Shown: positions 18,378 through 27,751 of the stretch, in pieces
Position numbering within the stretch: position 1 is the first letter of the stretch
Layout of the letters: every line of letters starts with the position of its first letter
NCBI RefSeq assembly: GCF_000155735.2
Contig: NC_020908.1
Coordinates: 3,105,001-3,169,000, forward strand
Direction: 5' to 3'
Origin: Octadecabacter arcticus 238
Lineage (GTDB): Bacteria; Pseudomonadota; Alphaproteobacteria; Rhodobacterales; Rhodobacteraceae
DNA length: 64,000 bases
Position numbers and translations under genes: made by a program
Notes under the pieces: generated by a model
Told to the model about the DNA's origin: nothing
What the model saw: only the letters and a program-made list of their open reading frames with translations
The model's database searches: none

Positions 18378-18954
18378 CGATCTCTCCCTTCAACACGCGG
18401 GCGACCTCGGCCGAGAGCGCGCTGCGCCGTCGCTGCGCCATATCCTGAACCTGGTCCGCGATATCAAACACCAGTGCGCCGAGGGCGCGCACCTGGGTAT
18501 GGGCGCTGTTGCCATAGGGCGGGGTCTTGCCGCGCTGCTTGGCCTCGTTCAGCCGCTGCGCGATCTGGTTGACGTTGTTGCCCGCACGGTTCAGCGCGGC
18601 CGATAGCCCGCGCATCTCCGAGGCCAGATCATCGTCTGGCACAAAGAGGTCGCTCGCCGCATGGATAAGCCGTCGCAACGCGTCCGCTCGGCTGTGGATC
18701 TCGCGCCGGGCCAGCACCGCATCAAACGTCGCCAGCTCCTTGGGTGTCAGCCGGACATTGACCACCTCTGTGCGCACGCGTCCGTCGATCTTGCGATCCT
18801 GATCAGCGCGTAGCGTGTAGTGGATGGTGCGCGTCGTGACGCCGAACTCCCGTGCCAGATCAGCAACCGGCACGCCCTCAGAGCGCTTGCGCGTGATGGC
18901 AAAACGCTGCGCCTGGCTGAGCCGATTCATCGATTTGGCGCGGGGTGCGGCCAT
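18364..18954 (-). CDS. MobC-like relaxosome accessory protein
   Basis: The 196-aa DNA-binding protein has an N-terminal homeodomain-like helix-turn-helix (AQRFAITRKRSEGVPVADLA, about 15-45), a ribbon-helix-helix-like middle, and the MobC signature LNRAGNNVNQIAQRLNEA around residues 121-138. MobC helps the relaxase open DNA at oriT. It is the first gene of the mob operon and the nested inverted repeats at 18988-19061 lie just upstream, as expected for an oriT beside mobC. The extra N-terminal HTH is longer than in classical MobC. Confidence 0.85.
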   Translation of the reverse strand: MAAPRAKSMNRLSQAQRFAITRKRSEGVPVADLAREFGVTTRTIHYTLRADQDRKIDGRVRTEVVNVRLTPKELATFDAVLARREIHSRADALRRLIHAASDLFVPDDDLASEMRGLSAALNRAGNNVNQIAQRLNEAKQRGKTPPYGNSAHTQVRALGALVFDIADQVQDMAQRRRSALSAEVARVLKGEIDGPE

Positions 18955-18987
18955 GTGAAGTAATCATCCCTATTTCTTGCCACTCTC

Positions 18988-19061
18988 ATACGAGGCCGCT
19001 CCGTTATGACGCAGCGTCATAATTAATACAAGATTATAATCTTGTATTAACGGCCTCGTAT
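18988..19061. other. Candidate oriT: nested inverted repeats upstream of mobC
   Basis: Outer 11-bp arms (ATACGAGGCCG at 18988-18998 and its exact complement at 19051-19061) enclose two perfect palindromes: a 19-mer at 19004-19022 (TTATGACGC, centre A) and a 28-mer at 19023-19050 (half-site TTAATACAAGATTA). The site is 33 bp from the mobC start. Position and symmetry fit an oriT and/or an autoregulatory site; no nic site is identified. Confidence 0.6.
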
Positions 19062-19227
19062 TCCGTTTGGAGCAGCCGGAAGCTGCGACGGCCGGGCAAA
19101 GCGCGGCCTCATACGCAAGGCATGGCACAACTCAATCGTGGTGCCATGCCTCAGCGTCGCCCAGCAATTGCAGTGCAGTTGCATGGGCCGCGCCTTTGGC
19201 GCTTTCAAAAGTTGGATGGTCTGGCAG

Positions 19228-19707
19228 TTCATGCAGATCAAAAGGCGTGAGAATGTCATCTCGCTTGGCCCCTCGGGCACCGGCAAGACCCATGTCGCCT
19301 TGGGCCTTGGCCTATCAGCATGCCAGAAAGGCATGTCCGTTGGATTTTTCACCGCCGCCGCACTCGTCCATGAGCTGATGGAGGCCAGAGACGAACGCAG
19401 ACTGCTACGGCTTCAAAAGCAGATGGTGGGTTACAAGCTGCTGATCATCGACGAGTTGGGCTTTGTGCCACTGAGCAAAACCGGCGCTGAGCTGCTGTTT
19501 GAATTGATCTCCCAACGCTACGAGCGCGGATCCACGCTAATCACAAGCAACCTGCCATTCGACGAATGGACAGAAACATTTGGGTCAGAACGCCTGACAG
19601 GCGCACTCCTCGACCGCCTGACCCACCACGTCAACATCCTAGAGATGAATGGCGAAAGCTACCGCCTTGGTCAGAGTAAGGCGCGTCAGGCAACGCCCAA
19701 AACCTGA
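19228..19707 (+). pseudogene. 5'-truncated istB, IS21-family helper ATPase
   Basis: From about residue RRENVISLGPSG onward the reading frame is a normal IstB: Walker A GPSGTGKTH, Walker B LLIIDELGFVP, sensor ITSNLPFDEW and the C-terminal LLDRLTHHVNILEMNGESYR. IstB is the AAA+ partner of the IstA transposase. About 90 N-terminal residues and all of istA are missing; upstream bases 19085-19227 are unrelated. The typical IS21 3' end with CTCTGCCGTTGACA follows, ending near 19877. The fragment is not expected to be active. Confidence 0.85.
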
Positions 19708-19877
19708 ACCTCAATCAGCATAGATTGGCCCTGACGGGCCAAAGCATCCGGGCAAACGCCAGCTATATGACAAGCGCAGCTGCCCGGATGCTGGCGCTCG
19801 TCTATACGCTGATTGTCCCAACCCCAAAGTGGCAACATTTTGCGCTGACCTTTGGCTCACTTTTACTCTGCCGTTGA

Positions 19878-20261
19878 CACCTTGAGGCCACGCGCAGCTA
19901 ATGTCTTCATCGAACCCAAAGCACCGGATGCTGCAAGTTTAACAAACGACCACTTTTACGATCAAACCTAAAAGCGTGGGTCTGTCTCTATACAGAAGGA
20001 CTTCGCTAAATAGGCTGCTTCCTTTCAGGGACAGCCCGCTACTCTTTAGGACAGCCTAACCAAACACGGCGTTGTCATCCTGTTTGATTGCAACAATTAT
20101 AGATCGCGCCAAGACTCCATCCCCATCGGGGAATGGGGCGCTGGGGTGCTGATTGCCTACAAACGCTGTGCGACGGTTCGATGACCATGTGATCACCGTG
20201 ATTCCGGACCCCTTTGGTCCTGCCATAAAGCGGTGGATGTCACCCGTTACCGGATATGCGC
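19878..20261. other. Gene-free stretch between IS21 and IS6 remnants
   Basis: No supported gene, RNA or repeat is seen. The bases may be scraps of further elements, but nothing is recognisable. Confidence 0.5.
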
Positions 20262-20790
20262 GCATTTTCAAATTGGAAGTGGCACTTGGATGAGGTGTTC
20301 GTGGAGATTAACGGCGAACGCACACCTTTAGCAGGCTGTGGATCACGAAGGAGAAGTCCCAAAAAGCTTCGTCACAAAGCGCCGTGATCACAAGGCAGCC
20401 TTTAAATTCCTGAGGAACCATGGTCGCGCAGATATCTTCGTCCCCAAAAAGCTACGTTCCTATGGTGCGGTGATGAAGGTGATCGGCAATGTGGACAAAC
20501 AGGAAACCGGCCGCCGGCTCAACAATCGAGCCGAGAACTCACACCAGCCATTTTGACGAAGAGAGCGGGCCATGCTTCGATTTAGGCGGATGCGAACTTT
20601 ACAGAAATTCGTTGCCGTCCACGCTTCTGTTCACAACCATTTCAACGCAGAGCGCCATCTCTACAACCGATCAAATTTCAAGCTGAACAGCGCCGCCACT
20701 CTTACCGAGTGGCGCGGTCTTGGCGTAGCCTAACGGATTGAGGTTGCCGGAAAAATGAGACTGGTTCACTTTTATCTGACAGCACCACAT
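20262..20790 (+). pseudogene. IS6-family transposase remnant A (3' half)
   Basis: Read on the plus strand with frame changes, the DNA encodes pieces typical of IS6 transposases: WHLDEVFVEING, VDHEGEV, SFVTKRRDHKAAFKFL, KLRSYGAVMKVIG, QETGRRLNNRAENSHQPF, and a C-terminus ending LTEWRGLGVA at 20733. The right end with CTGACAGCACC lies near 20787. The 5' half is missing and the frame is broken at least twice. The same family appears at 26045, 32135, 33408 and 34671. Confidence 0.85.
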
Positions 20791-20959
20791 GAACAGAAAA
20801 AACGATGCATCTTAGCCAAGCCGCAAAGCTGTCCTAAAAAGCAGGACCACTTCAGAAATCATACCCTAGAACTTTGACAAACAGTCCTGAAACTGCTTCC
20901 GTTCCATCTGAATAATGACACAATAGATCATGTGCTAAACTGAAGCAGGAGACCTTATT

Positions 20960-21592
20960 ATGCGGATACTAATCATTGGTGCCAGTAAGGGCATTGGCTT
21001 GGAGACGACCCGCCAGTCGCTCGCCGCTGGATACGATGTGCGAGGGTTGGCAAGATCTGCTTCATCGATAAACCTTCATGATGCAAGATTGGAGAAAGTG
21101 CAGGGCGACGCTCTGAACCAACACGATGTGGAAGCTGCACTTGTTGGGGTTGATGCGGTCATTTTAACGCTTGGCGTCGGCTTGGGTGAACTCATCAAAC
21201 CTGTGCAGCTGTTTTCAGACGCAACGCGCGTGCTAATCTCGGCCATGAAAGACCAAGCTGTCAATCGTCTCATTTGCGTCACTGGCTTTGGGGCTGGCGA
21301 TAGCCACGCGAGCATTGGTCTCCTCCAACGTGTCCCGTTTCAAATCGTTTTTGGCCGTGCCTACGACGACAAGAGCCGTCAGGAGATGCAGATCAAGGAA
21401 AGTGGGTTTCAATGGACGATCGTTCGTCCAGGTGTACTTTCAAATGGACCACAAACAGGGCGCTACAAGGTTCTACGCAAACCGTCAGAGTGGCGGAATG
21501 GGATTATTTCGCGATCCAACGTGGCAGACTTTCTTGTTAAACAGATCGAAGATCAAACATTCATCGGTGGCGCACCTGTATTGGTCAATTAA
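20960..21592 (+). CDS. NAD(P)-binding Rossmann-fold protein (atypical SDR)
   Basis: The 210-aa protein starts with the nucleotide-binding GASKGIGLET loop (residues 7-16) and has the NmrA/atypical-SDR pattern: VDAVILTLGVG, LICVTGFGAGDS and WTIVRPGVLSNG. The Tyr-x-x-x-Lys catalytic pair of classical SDRs is not obvious, so it may be a reductase of another type or a redox sensor. AGGAG precedes the ATG. It stands alone between an IS6 remnant and the convergent sufS gene. Confidence 0.8.
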   Translation: MRILIIGASKGIGLETTRQSLAAGYDVRGLARSASSINLHDARLEKVQGDALNQHDVEAALVGVDAVILTLGVGLGELIKPVQLFSDATRVLISAMKDQAVNRLICVTGFGAGDSHASIGLLQRVPFQIVFGRAYDDKSRQEMQIKESGFQWTIVRPGVLSNGPQTGRYKVLRKPSEWRNGIISRSNVADFLVKQIEDQTFIGGAPVLVN

Positions 21593-21613
21593 CAGCTTTC
21601 ACTCCAACAGATG

Positions 21614-22834
21614 TCAGCAAAGCAAGTCATGCGCCAATTCCAACGCGTCGATCAGGACATCAACCTCTGCATTGGTATTATACAGTCCGAAAGATGCGCG
21701 GCAGGTAGCTGTAAGCCCCAAATGCTCCATCAATGGCCCAGTACAATGCTGGCCTGCACGCACCGCAACCCCCTTTTTATCCAAGATGGTCGAAATGTCA
21801 TGAGCATGGGCAGCACCCTGCATTGAAAAGGAAAAAATTGGGGCTTTATCAGGCGTCGTCCCTTGCACCGTGATCCAGTTCAAACCGTCGAGACGAGTGC
21901 GGGCGTAGTCGCGCAGCTGCTTCTCATGGGCGGCGATGTTTGCCATGCCTAGCCCTGTCATATAATCCAGCGCCACACCCAAGCCAATGGTCTGCACAAT
22001 GCCGGGGGTACCAGCCTCGAATTTCATCGGTGGATTGTTGTAGATTACAGTATCGCGCGTCACCTCACGGATCATATCACCACCGCCCATAAAAGGCCGC
22101 ATCTCGGCCATCCGGTCTTGATGGACATAAATTGCCCCCGACCCTGAAGGACCATAGAGCTTGTGACCAGTGACAGCGTAGAAATCGCAACCGATCTGCT
22201 GCACGTTGATCGGCATGTGAACTGCAGCCTGGCTTCCATCAACCAAAACGGGCACGCCATACGCCCGCGCACCCGCACAAATTGCCGCCACATCCACCAG
22301 AGTGCCCAGAACGTTTGAGCAGTGCGTGACCGCGATCAGCTTTGTCCGCGGTGTGATCGCCGCAAGCACTTTTTCTGGGTCCAGCGCTCCGGTACTGTCC
22401 ACATCTACCCATTTGATCACTACGCCTTGCCGTTCACGTAGAAAATGCCACGGCACGATGTTCGCGTGGTGTTCCATAATGCTGAGGATGATCTCATCGC
22501 CTGCCTGCATGCGGGGCATCGCCCAGCCATAGGCGACCATATTTATGCCTTCAGTAGCGCCCGAGTTGAGAATGATCTCGTTCTCGCGGGCAGCGCCCAA
22601 AAACTGCGCAACGATGCCCCGCACGCGCTCGTAATTGTCGGTCGCCAGATTGGAAAGGTAATGCAATCCACGATGCACGTTGGCGTATTCCTGAGAATAG
22701 GCTTGCGACATTGCATCAATAACGACCTGCGGCTTTTGGGCCGAGGCGCCGTTATCTAAATAAACCAACGGCTTGCCATTCACGTGACGCGACAAGATCG
22801 GAAAATCCCTTCGGACCATTTCTAAATCAAGCAT
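21614..22834 (-). CDS. sufS: Cysteine desulfurase, SufS type
   Basis: The 406-aa PLP enzyme takes sulfur from cysteine for Fe-S cluster assembly. The Schiff-base lysine is in TGHKLYGPSG (about residue 226), and the persulfide cysteine is in TATCRASFGLYNT near residue 386, in the group II (SufS/CsdA) position. The GGGDMI and HHAN boxes are also present. Length is normal for the family. No other suf genes are adjacent, so it may be a second copy or a relocated gene; the alternative oxidase upstream is on the same strand 110 bp away. Confidence 0.9.
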   Translation of the reverse strand: MLDLEMVRRDFPILSRHVNGKPLVYLDNGASAQKPQVVIDAMSQAYSQEYANVHRGLHYLSNLATDNYERVRGIVAQFLGAARENEIILNSGATEGINMVAYGWAMPRMQAGDEIILSIMEHHANIVPWHFLRERQGVVIKWVDVDSTGALDPEKVLAAITPRTKLIAVTHCSNVLGTLVDVAAICAGARAYGVPVLVDGSQAAVHMPINVQQIGCDFYAVTGHKLYGPSGSGAIYVHQDRMAEMRPFMGGGDMIREVTRDTVIYNNPPMKFEAGTPGIVQTIGLGVALDYMTGLGMANIAAHEKQLRDYARTRLDGLNWITVQGTTPDKAPIFSFSMQGAAHAHDISTILDKKGVAVRAGQHCTGPLMEHLGLTATCRASFGLYNTNAEVDVLIDALELAHDLLC

Positions 22835-22943
22835 GGCTACACTTCCCTATAAAGAATTTCTGATCGACGACCGCAGCCTCGACCCTTGGAGTTGCTCGGT
22901 CGCACACGGGCACTCCCCATTTTGCGGCTGCTATGCCCCGCAT

Positions 22944-23588
22944 TTAGGAATGCACGCCTTTAGCGATCTGGTTGGCAAAGTGATGGTTGGTGTCGCGGTG
23001 ATGCGCCTCATCTGCACGCACTACGACAACCACATCGCGCAGGCGCGCATCTGACGGAAGTTTCCAGTAATTGATCGCAATCTGGGGTGCCGCAACGTTT
23101 TCGACCCGACCGGCGTCAATCTCTTCAAGGTAGTGACTGTAGCTGATCACCGCCTCTTCCTCTAGATAACCCACCACCCGGTGTGCGGTTTTAGGGGCCA
23201 GCAGATAGAGAAAGAAATACAGGTTATAGAATACCGCCTGCGCCACCATGATCAACGTGCGTTCAAACCGACTGGGCTGTGCGATCTGGATAAAGGTCAT
23301 CAGGTGCATGCGCTCATTGTCTGCTTCTTCGATCAGCTCCTTGATCCAGCCCTGATCGTCGCGAATGTGCCGAATGGCACGCAGGTGCTGTAACAGACCA
23401 CCGACCATACCCGGAACCGCTGCAACAGTTTCCAGCACCACAGCGCGATGCCCATAACGGTTTGCGAAAAACCTATCTGCGAAAAACCGCATCGTCTTTA
23501 CCACGCGCAAAGCCGCGCGGTCGTTCATGCTGTGTGGTACATGGTGCACTTGCAGCAAGTCAGGTTCAAATTCTTTACTGTGTTTCAT
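22944..23588 (-). CDS. aox: Alternative oxidase (di-iron ubiquinol oxidase)
   Basis: The 214-aa protein oxidises ubiquinol with oxygen without pumping protons. All iron ligands are visible: [13 protein letters not shown] (Glu, Glu, His), [14 protein letters not shown] (Glu) and [13 protein letters not shown] (Glu, His). It lacks the plant mitochondrial N-terminal cysteine region, as usual for bacterial AOX. I chose ATG 23588 ahead of KHSKEFEPD; the ribosome site there is weak and upstream in-frame starts to 23663 exist. AOX allows respiration when cytochrome oxidases are blocked, for example by nitric oxide or sulfide. It is uncommon in bacteria but known in marine alphaproteobacteria. Confidence 0.92.
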   Translation of the reverse strand: MKHSKEFEPDLLQVHHVPHSMNDRAALRVVKTMRFFADRFFANRYGHRAVVLETVAAVPGMVGGLLQHLRAIRHIRDDQGWIKELIEEADNERMHLMTFIQIAQPSRFERTLIMVAQAVFYNLYFFLYLLAPKTAHRVVGYLEEEAVISYSHYLEEIDAGRVENVAAPQIAINYWKLPSDARLRDVVVVVRADEAHHRDTNHHFANQIAKGVHS

Positions 23589-23682
23589 GTTATGTCCAGG
23601 AAGGTTGAATATTGGATATGTAATCTTGCGCCCACCCATTTCACCGGCACAGACCTGTGGCACAACAGCCTGTTAGTTTGTG

Positions 23683-23722
23683 CGTCATCACAGAAAAAAT
23701 AGTGACTTTTTCTGTGATGACG
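23683..23722. repeat. Perfect 16-bp inverted repeat upstream of the alternative oxidase
   Basis: CGTCATCACAGAAAAA (23683-23698) is exactly complementary to 23707-23722 across an 8-base loop. It lies 95 bp before the oxidase start. It could be an operator, an RNA hairpin in the leader, or the end pair of a lost mobile element. There is no T-run on either side outside the stem. Confidence 0.8.
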
Positions 23723-23726
23723 AGTA

Positions 23727-24171
23727 CTTCGAAACGAAATGCCCGAACCGTGCATACCCTTTAGCCAGAAGCCTTCATTCAAGTTGCAAATGAGTGTCGG
23801 CACTTTGAGCTTGAACCAGCCTTCCGCGTTGCAGCCATCAATACAGAACATCGTCTGTTTGAGTGTCGGCTTCCAACTTCGCGGGATGAATGGTTCGTAC
23901 TTGCAGCGAAGGTCTGCTTCTCTAATTGGGTATTTAGGTCAAGCTCTTTTTCCTTGTTTATTTCGGGTCTTTGTCACTCATCCGGGTCACGCTTCTCTTC
24001 GCAGTCTAGTTTGATGTTCGAATGGCATCGCTGCAAGCATATGTCGGATCGGCAGTGGAGAGCCCCGCTTTCCGGCGCGCTTCAAGGTGCGCAGCAGACA
24101 TTTTCGGCTTCTTCCACGAACCTCGTCCGGTGAGGGACGACCCCGTTAGGATTGTGGGTTGGCGTTTTAGT
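23727..24171. other. Gene-free stretch
   Basis: No supported gene is seen. The part right of about 24.0 kb is probably the downstream end of the IS110 element. Confidence 0.5.
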
Positions 24172-25206
24172 TCATGCCATGCCCCCCACCTGGTCCTGAC
24201 GGAATTCTGAGCCATCGATCCACATGCGGTGCATTAGGATGGCCAACTTACGTGCGACAGCGACGACGGCGCGACGACGTCCTTTTGTGCGCATCAATCG
24301 CATGCCCCAAGATTTAATCTGGGAGCTTGCCATCGTTCGCATAAGCAGCGCATTCGCAGCTGCATATAGAACGGCCCGCACGTCTCGATCCCCAGCCTTG
24401 GATATCCGCCCCGGATTGTCATGCTCTCCTGACTGATACCTTCGCGGTGTAAGCCCAAAGTGTGCGCCAACGGTACGGGATCTTTTGAAACGGGTTGGGT
24501 CATCAACCGCCGATTTAAAGCTCAACGCTGCGATTGGGCCGACGCCAGGAATAGTCATCAATCTCATGCAGACATTATCTTGGCTGGCTGCCCTCTTAAC
24601 GCGCCGATCTAGTTCCAAATAATGTTGATACAAAACGACCCTCGCATCGAGCAATGGCACGAGAGCGTGTGCCAGAACATCATCGATCTCGATCATGGGC
24701 CGTACAACGCCATCGAAGCTGCCATGCTTCACAGTTTGGGGCAGTCTGATGCCAAAGATTTTCAATAATCCGCGAACTTCGTTGGCCAGATCCATCGTCT
24801 TCTTGAGCAAGGCTTTGCGTGTACTTAGCAACGCACGGAGGCCATGCGCTTCACGGCTCTTCATATGCACCGGACTGAACCAGCCAGTGCGCAGTATCTG
24901 CGCGATGCCACGTGCATCTGTTTTGTCGGTCTTGTTCCTCATTGCTGACAGAGCGGCATTCACTTGTCGTGCCTCCATGCAGACAACATCAAAACCTTCA
25001 TCGGTCAGGCCAAAGAAAAGGTGCTGGCTCATCGCACCCGCTTCAAAACCAACACGTTCAATCGGATGTGAAAATTCCACAAGGCATTCAGCGATATCAC
25101 TGACCTCGCAAGGCACTTCTCGCTCGAACAGCACCGTTCCCTTGCCATCCACAATGCAAAGAGCACAGGATCACAACGACACATCTAATCCGACATAGTA
25201 TTCCAT
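24172..25206 (-). pseudogene. IS110-family transposase with a nonsense codon near its start
   Basis: Starting at ATG 25206 the frame reads MEYYVGLDVSL and then hits TGA at codon 12 (complement 25171-25173) before continuing as a full IS110 protein. The DEDD RuvC-like domain (KTDKTDARGIAQILR) and the C-terminal Tnp_20 domain (MTIPGVGPIAALSF, GLTPRRYQSGE) are intact to 24172. An internal start at 25152 would lose the first catalytic aspartate in GLDVS, so the enzyme is probably dead. IS110 elements use a bridge RNA from the non-coding end; I could not identify one. Confidence 0.85.
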
Positions 25207-25350
25207 CATCTATCTCCCTTGTTCACAGCTATTCTGTAATCTTAGTGGGAGCTTGGCCTAAAAGCGAAAGGCTGCCCAATTACGCATGCTCTCCGCCCTT
25301 GATGTTGAATGCTACAACGCAATAAAGCAGTGCTCGTCAGGGTCTTTCAA

Positions 25351-25905
25351 TCACGGCGCCAGCCATGTACCCGCCCACTCGTTTTCGAAAATAAATTCAG
25401 CGCGCCGATGGTGTGCCCCAAGATGCAAGAGGTCTATCCCCAACAAATTGCACCTCAAAACGGCAAAGCGTTCCCTGTCGCTTGGTTTTTCGTAAGCGTA
25501 TGCATCTGAAATGGCGGTGCCCGGCGTCGGTCGTGTGCCATAAGAAACCCGCGAACCTTCGGGTACGCGATCCCATTTTTGTTCGGCGTCGCTCCCTGTC
25601 TGGATTTCCACGGCTGCAGTCATCCGAATTTGCAAATCTGCGCGCGGTACCCAAACGTGAAATGCGGCTTTGGGATTGTGTTGCAGCGCGACAACTTTGG
25701 ACGTTGAAATATCCGTGTGGACCTCAAGAACAGATTGAGAGCGGGAAGCACCGCGCAGCGCCACAGTCCTCGCCTCGGGTGTTCCATCCGGTGCGACGGT
25801 TGCAAACGTGGGGTAACGCGCCGGTGAACGGCTGTCGGCCACACCGCGTGTCAGCTGGCGCCATGCTTCATCAAGCAAGGCCTGCAGGTCGTTAGGATCA
25901 TTCAT
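25351..25905 (-). CDS. Pyridoxamine 5'-phosphate oxidase-like flavoprotein
   Basis: The 184-aa protein has the split-barrel FMN-binding fold: RYPTFATVAPDGTPEARTVALRG at the N-terminus, DISTSKVVALQHNPKAAFHVWVP in the middle, and the C-terminal RFAVLRCNLLGIDLLHLGAHHRRAEF. It is shorter than true PdxH and the C-terminal PNP-binding box differs, so it is more likely a PdxH-like oxidoreductase of the Alr4036 type. It stands alone between IS110 and IS6 debris. Confidence 0.8.
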   Translation of the reverse strand: MNDPNDLQALLDEAWRQLTRGVADSRSPARYPTFATVAPDGTPEARTVALRGASRSQSVLEVHTDISTSKVVALQHNPKAAFHVWVPRADLQIRMTAAVEIQTGSDAEQKWDRVPEGSRVSYGTRPTPGTAISDAYAYEKPSDRERFAVLRCNLLGIDLLHLGAHHRRAEFIFENEWAGTWLAP

Positions 25906-25943
25906 TAGCTGCCATTTCGTATTATCCTTATTTAAATGCAGGG

Positions 25944-25980
25944 ACTGAAAGTGGAGATTAGTAATGCTGCAACTTTCAGT
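25944..25980. repeat. Inverted repeat upstream of the PNPOx-like gene
   Basis: ACTGAAAGT (25944-25952) and ACTTTCAGT (25972-25980) are perfect complements around a 19-base loop, 39 bp before the gene start on the minus strand. It may be a leader hairpin or operator. Confidence 0.5.
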
Positions 25981-26044
25981 GTCTTTTAGCTCATTACCGC
26001 CGAAGCACCACTCATCTGCAAGTGCAGCGATTGGTTTCTTTAAG

Positions 26045-26290
26045 CTCCTTGCATTGTACGAGTTCGCATCCGTCTGAAGCGCAACATGGCCCGCTCTCTT
26101 CGTCTAAATGGCTGGTGTGAATTCTCCGCCCTGTTATTAAGCCAGCGCCCAGTTTCTTGCCGATTAGCGTTGCCGATTAAGTCCGACTGGGGTGAGGGGC
26201 ACATCGACCATCAGATAATTTGTGCAACAAACTCGTCCCGCGTCGCAATTTCCCCGCCCTGCCCGCCTCAACCGACTTTGCTCTGACAGT
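26045..26290 (-). pseudogene. IS6-family remnant B (internally deleted)
   Basis: Bases 26045-26180 match the C-terminal transposase region of remnant E (34840-34980). Bases 26240-26290 match the opposite end of the element, with the GACTTTGCTCTGACAGT terminus. The middle is gone. Its right edge abuts the truncated permease gene. Confidence 0.75.
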
Positions 26291-26809
26291 AGGGTGCCAA
26301 CAGGCCTGCGCAATGTCGCAATCTTGCTTCTGATCTGGGAAATCGCAGGTCGCATGGACCTGGTCGCCAGTAGTGCGCTGCCATGGTTTTCAGAAATCTT
26401 AATCCGGCTATGGGAAGATCGCGCAGATTATCCACGCCATATCTGGGCTACGCTCTATGCTTCCGGTGTCGGTTTTCTGATTGGCGATGCGATTGCTCTG
26501 ATATCGGGGGTGGCTTTCACGATGTCGCCGACATTGTTGCGCCTCTTTCGCGGCGTTAATATCGCCGTTTTTGCGCTACCGCCGATCACTATTGCCCCAA
26601 TCCTTGTGCTGACCTTATCTGGCATGGCACCCCGTATCGTCCTTGCAGCTTTGGCGGTCTACTTCGTAACCATGACAGCCACGGTCATCGGGATAAGCCA
26701 GTCAGACAGTAGGGCAAGTGACCTCGTGAAGGCCTATGGTGGTGGCCGGTGGCTTATTCTTTGGCTGGTTCAACTGCGCAGCGCCTTGCCCACCATCTCC
26801 AGCAGGCGA
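26288..26809 (+). pseudogene. Truncated ABC permease (NitT/TauT type), both ends lost
   Basis: The plus-strand frame encodes about 170 residues of a BPD_transp_1 permease: NVAILLLIWEIAGRMDLVASS, PRHIWATLYASGVGFLIG, VFALPPITIAPILVLTLSGMAPRIVL and ending WLVQLRSALPTI. This is the SsuC/TauC/ThiX type, not the sugar type used elsewhere in the window. The N-terminus is cut by IS6 remnant B and the C-terminal third by the IS5 fragment. No binding protein or ATPase partner is beside it. Confidence 0.8.
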
Positions 26810-27561
26810 CGGGAAGCCGCATCAGCCCACACGCCGGAGCCGGTGTTGCCCTGCATCAGCAGATGGTCCACCGCTTGGCTGTCATGCAGGGCTGCGTCGC
26901 TGACATGATAGCGCCGCACCAGCTTATGCTTTCGATCCACATTCACATGGTTTTTGTAGCCGTAGTGGCTCTTGCCATGCTTTTTTGTCCAGCGCGCGTC
27001 CACATCCTTTTGCATCCGCTTCGCAGGCTTGTCAGCCCAATCCTCGGGCACTTCGCCCTTCTTAATAGCAGCATTTTCGCCGCGCGTGTTGTGGTTGCGC
27101 GGGACCGGCACGATGGAAGCATCCAGGATCTGCCCGCCGCGGGCGATGTAGCCCTGTCGATTGAGATGGCCGTCAAACAGCTGGAATAGCTCCTCCACCT
27201 TACCTGCTTGCGCCAGCGCGTCTCGATAAAGCCAAACCGTCTTGGCATCCGGAACACGATCCCCCAGGCCAAGCCCCAGAAATTGCATGAAGGAAAGTCT
27301 GTCGCGGATCTGATACTCAATCTGGTCATCGGACAGGTTGTAAAGCGCGCTCAAGACCAGCGCCTTGAACATCAGCACTGCGTCTATCGGCTTGCGCCCG
27401 GCGCGGGACTTGCGGTCCGCATCCGGCTTGCGCCAGATCCGTTCAAGAGCCGGACGAAACTCCTCCCACGGCACCACGGCATCGATCTCAAGCAGCGGGT
27501 CTTTCTTAGCGTCCAGGCTCGCGTAACGGTCCGAAAGATCGAAAAAACCCATCTGCGCCAT
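26810..27561 (-). pseudogene. 3'-truncated IS5-family transposase
   Basis: The frame from ATG 27561 is a normal IS5-type transposase through the DDE aspartates (QILDASIVPVPRNHNTRGEN and the NTGSGVWADAA box) and then runs into permease DNA, reading nonsense to a stop at 26770. The C-terminal catalytic glutamate region is absent. The element's other end lies near 27630. Deletion of the IS end and the permease end together explains the junction near 26810. Confidence 0.8.
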
Positions 27562-27751
27562 CACCACATTCCCCTGCCAGTTTACGGCTCAATCATATCG
27601 CAGAACCAACGTCAGGGCAATTTTTAGAGGTGCCCTTATGTCGCTCGCAGTTTGATGTGAGGAGTCAATGACCAACGACGGGTAACAAGGCCTATTCAAC
27701 TGCCAGCCTTTGGGTCAGTTGTGAGTGACATTCAACATTCTAACACCGGAT

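Noticed and set aside
19047..19352. Minus-strand 101-codon frame upstream of the IstB fragment
   Set aside because: Half of it is antisense to istB and the other half crosses the candidate oriT; nothing supports translation.
25171..25173. TGA in the IS110 transposase as a selenocysteine codon
   Set aside because: No SECIS-like hairpin is evident and selenocysteine is not known in this family; a nonsense mutation is simpler.
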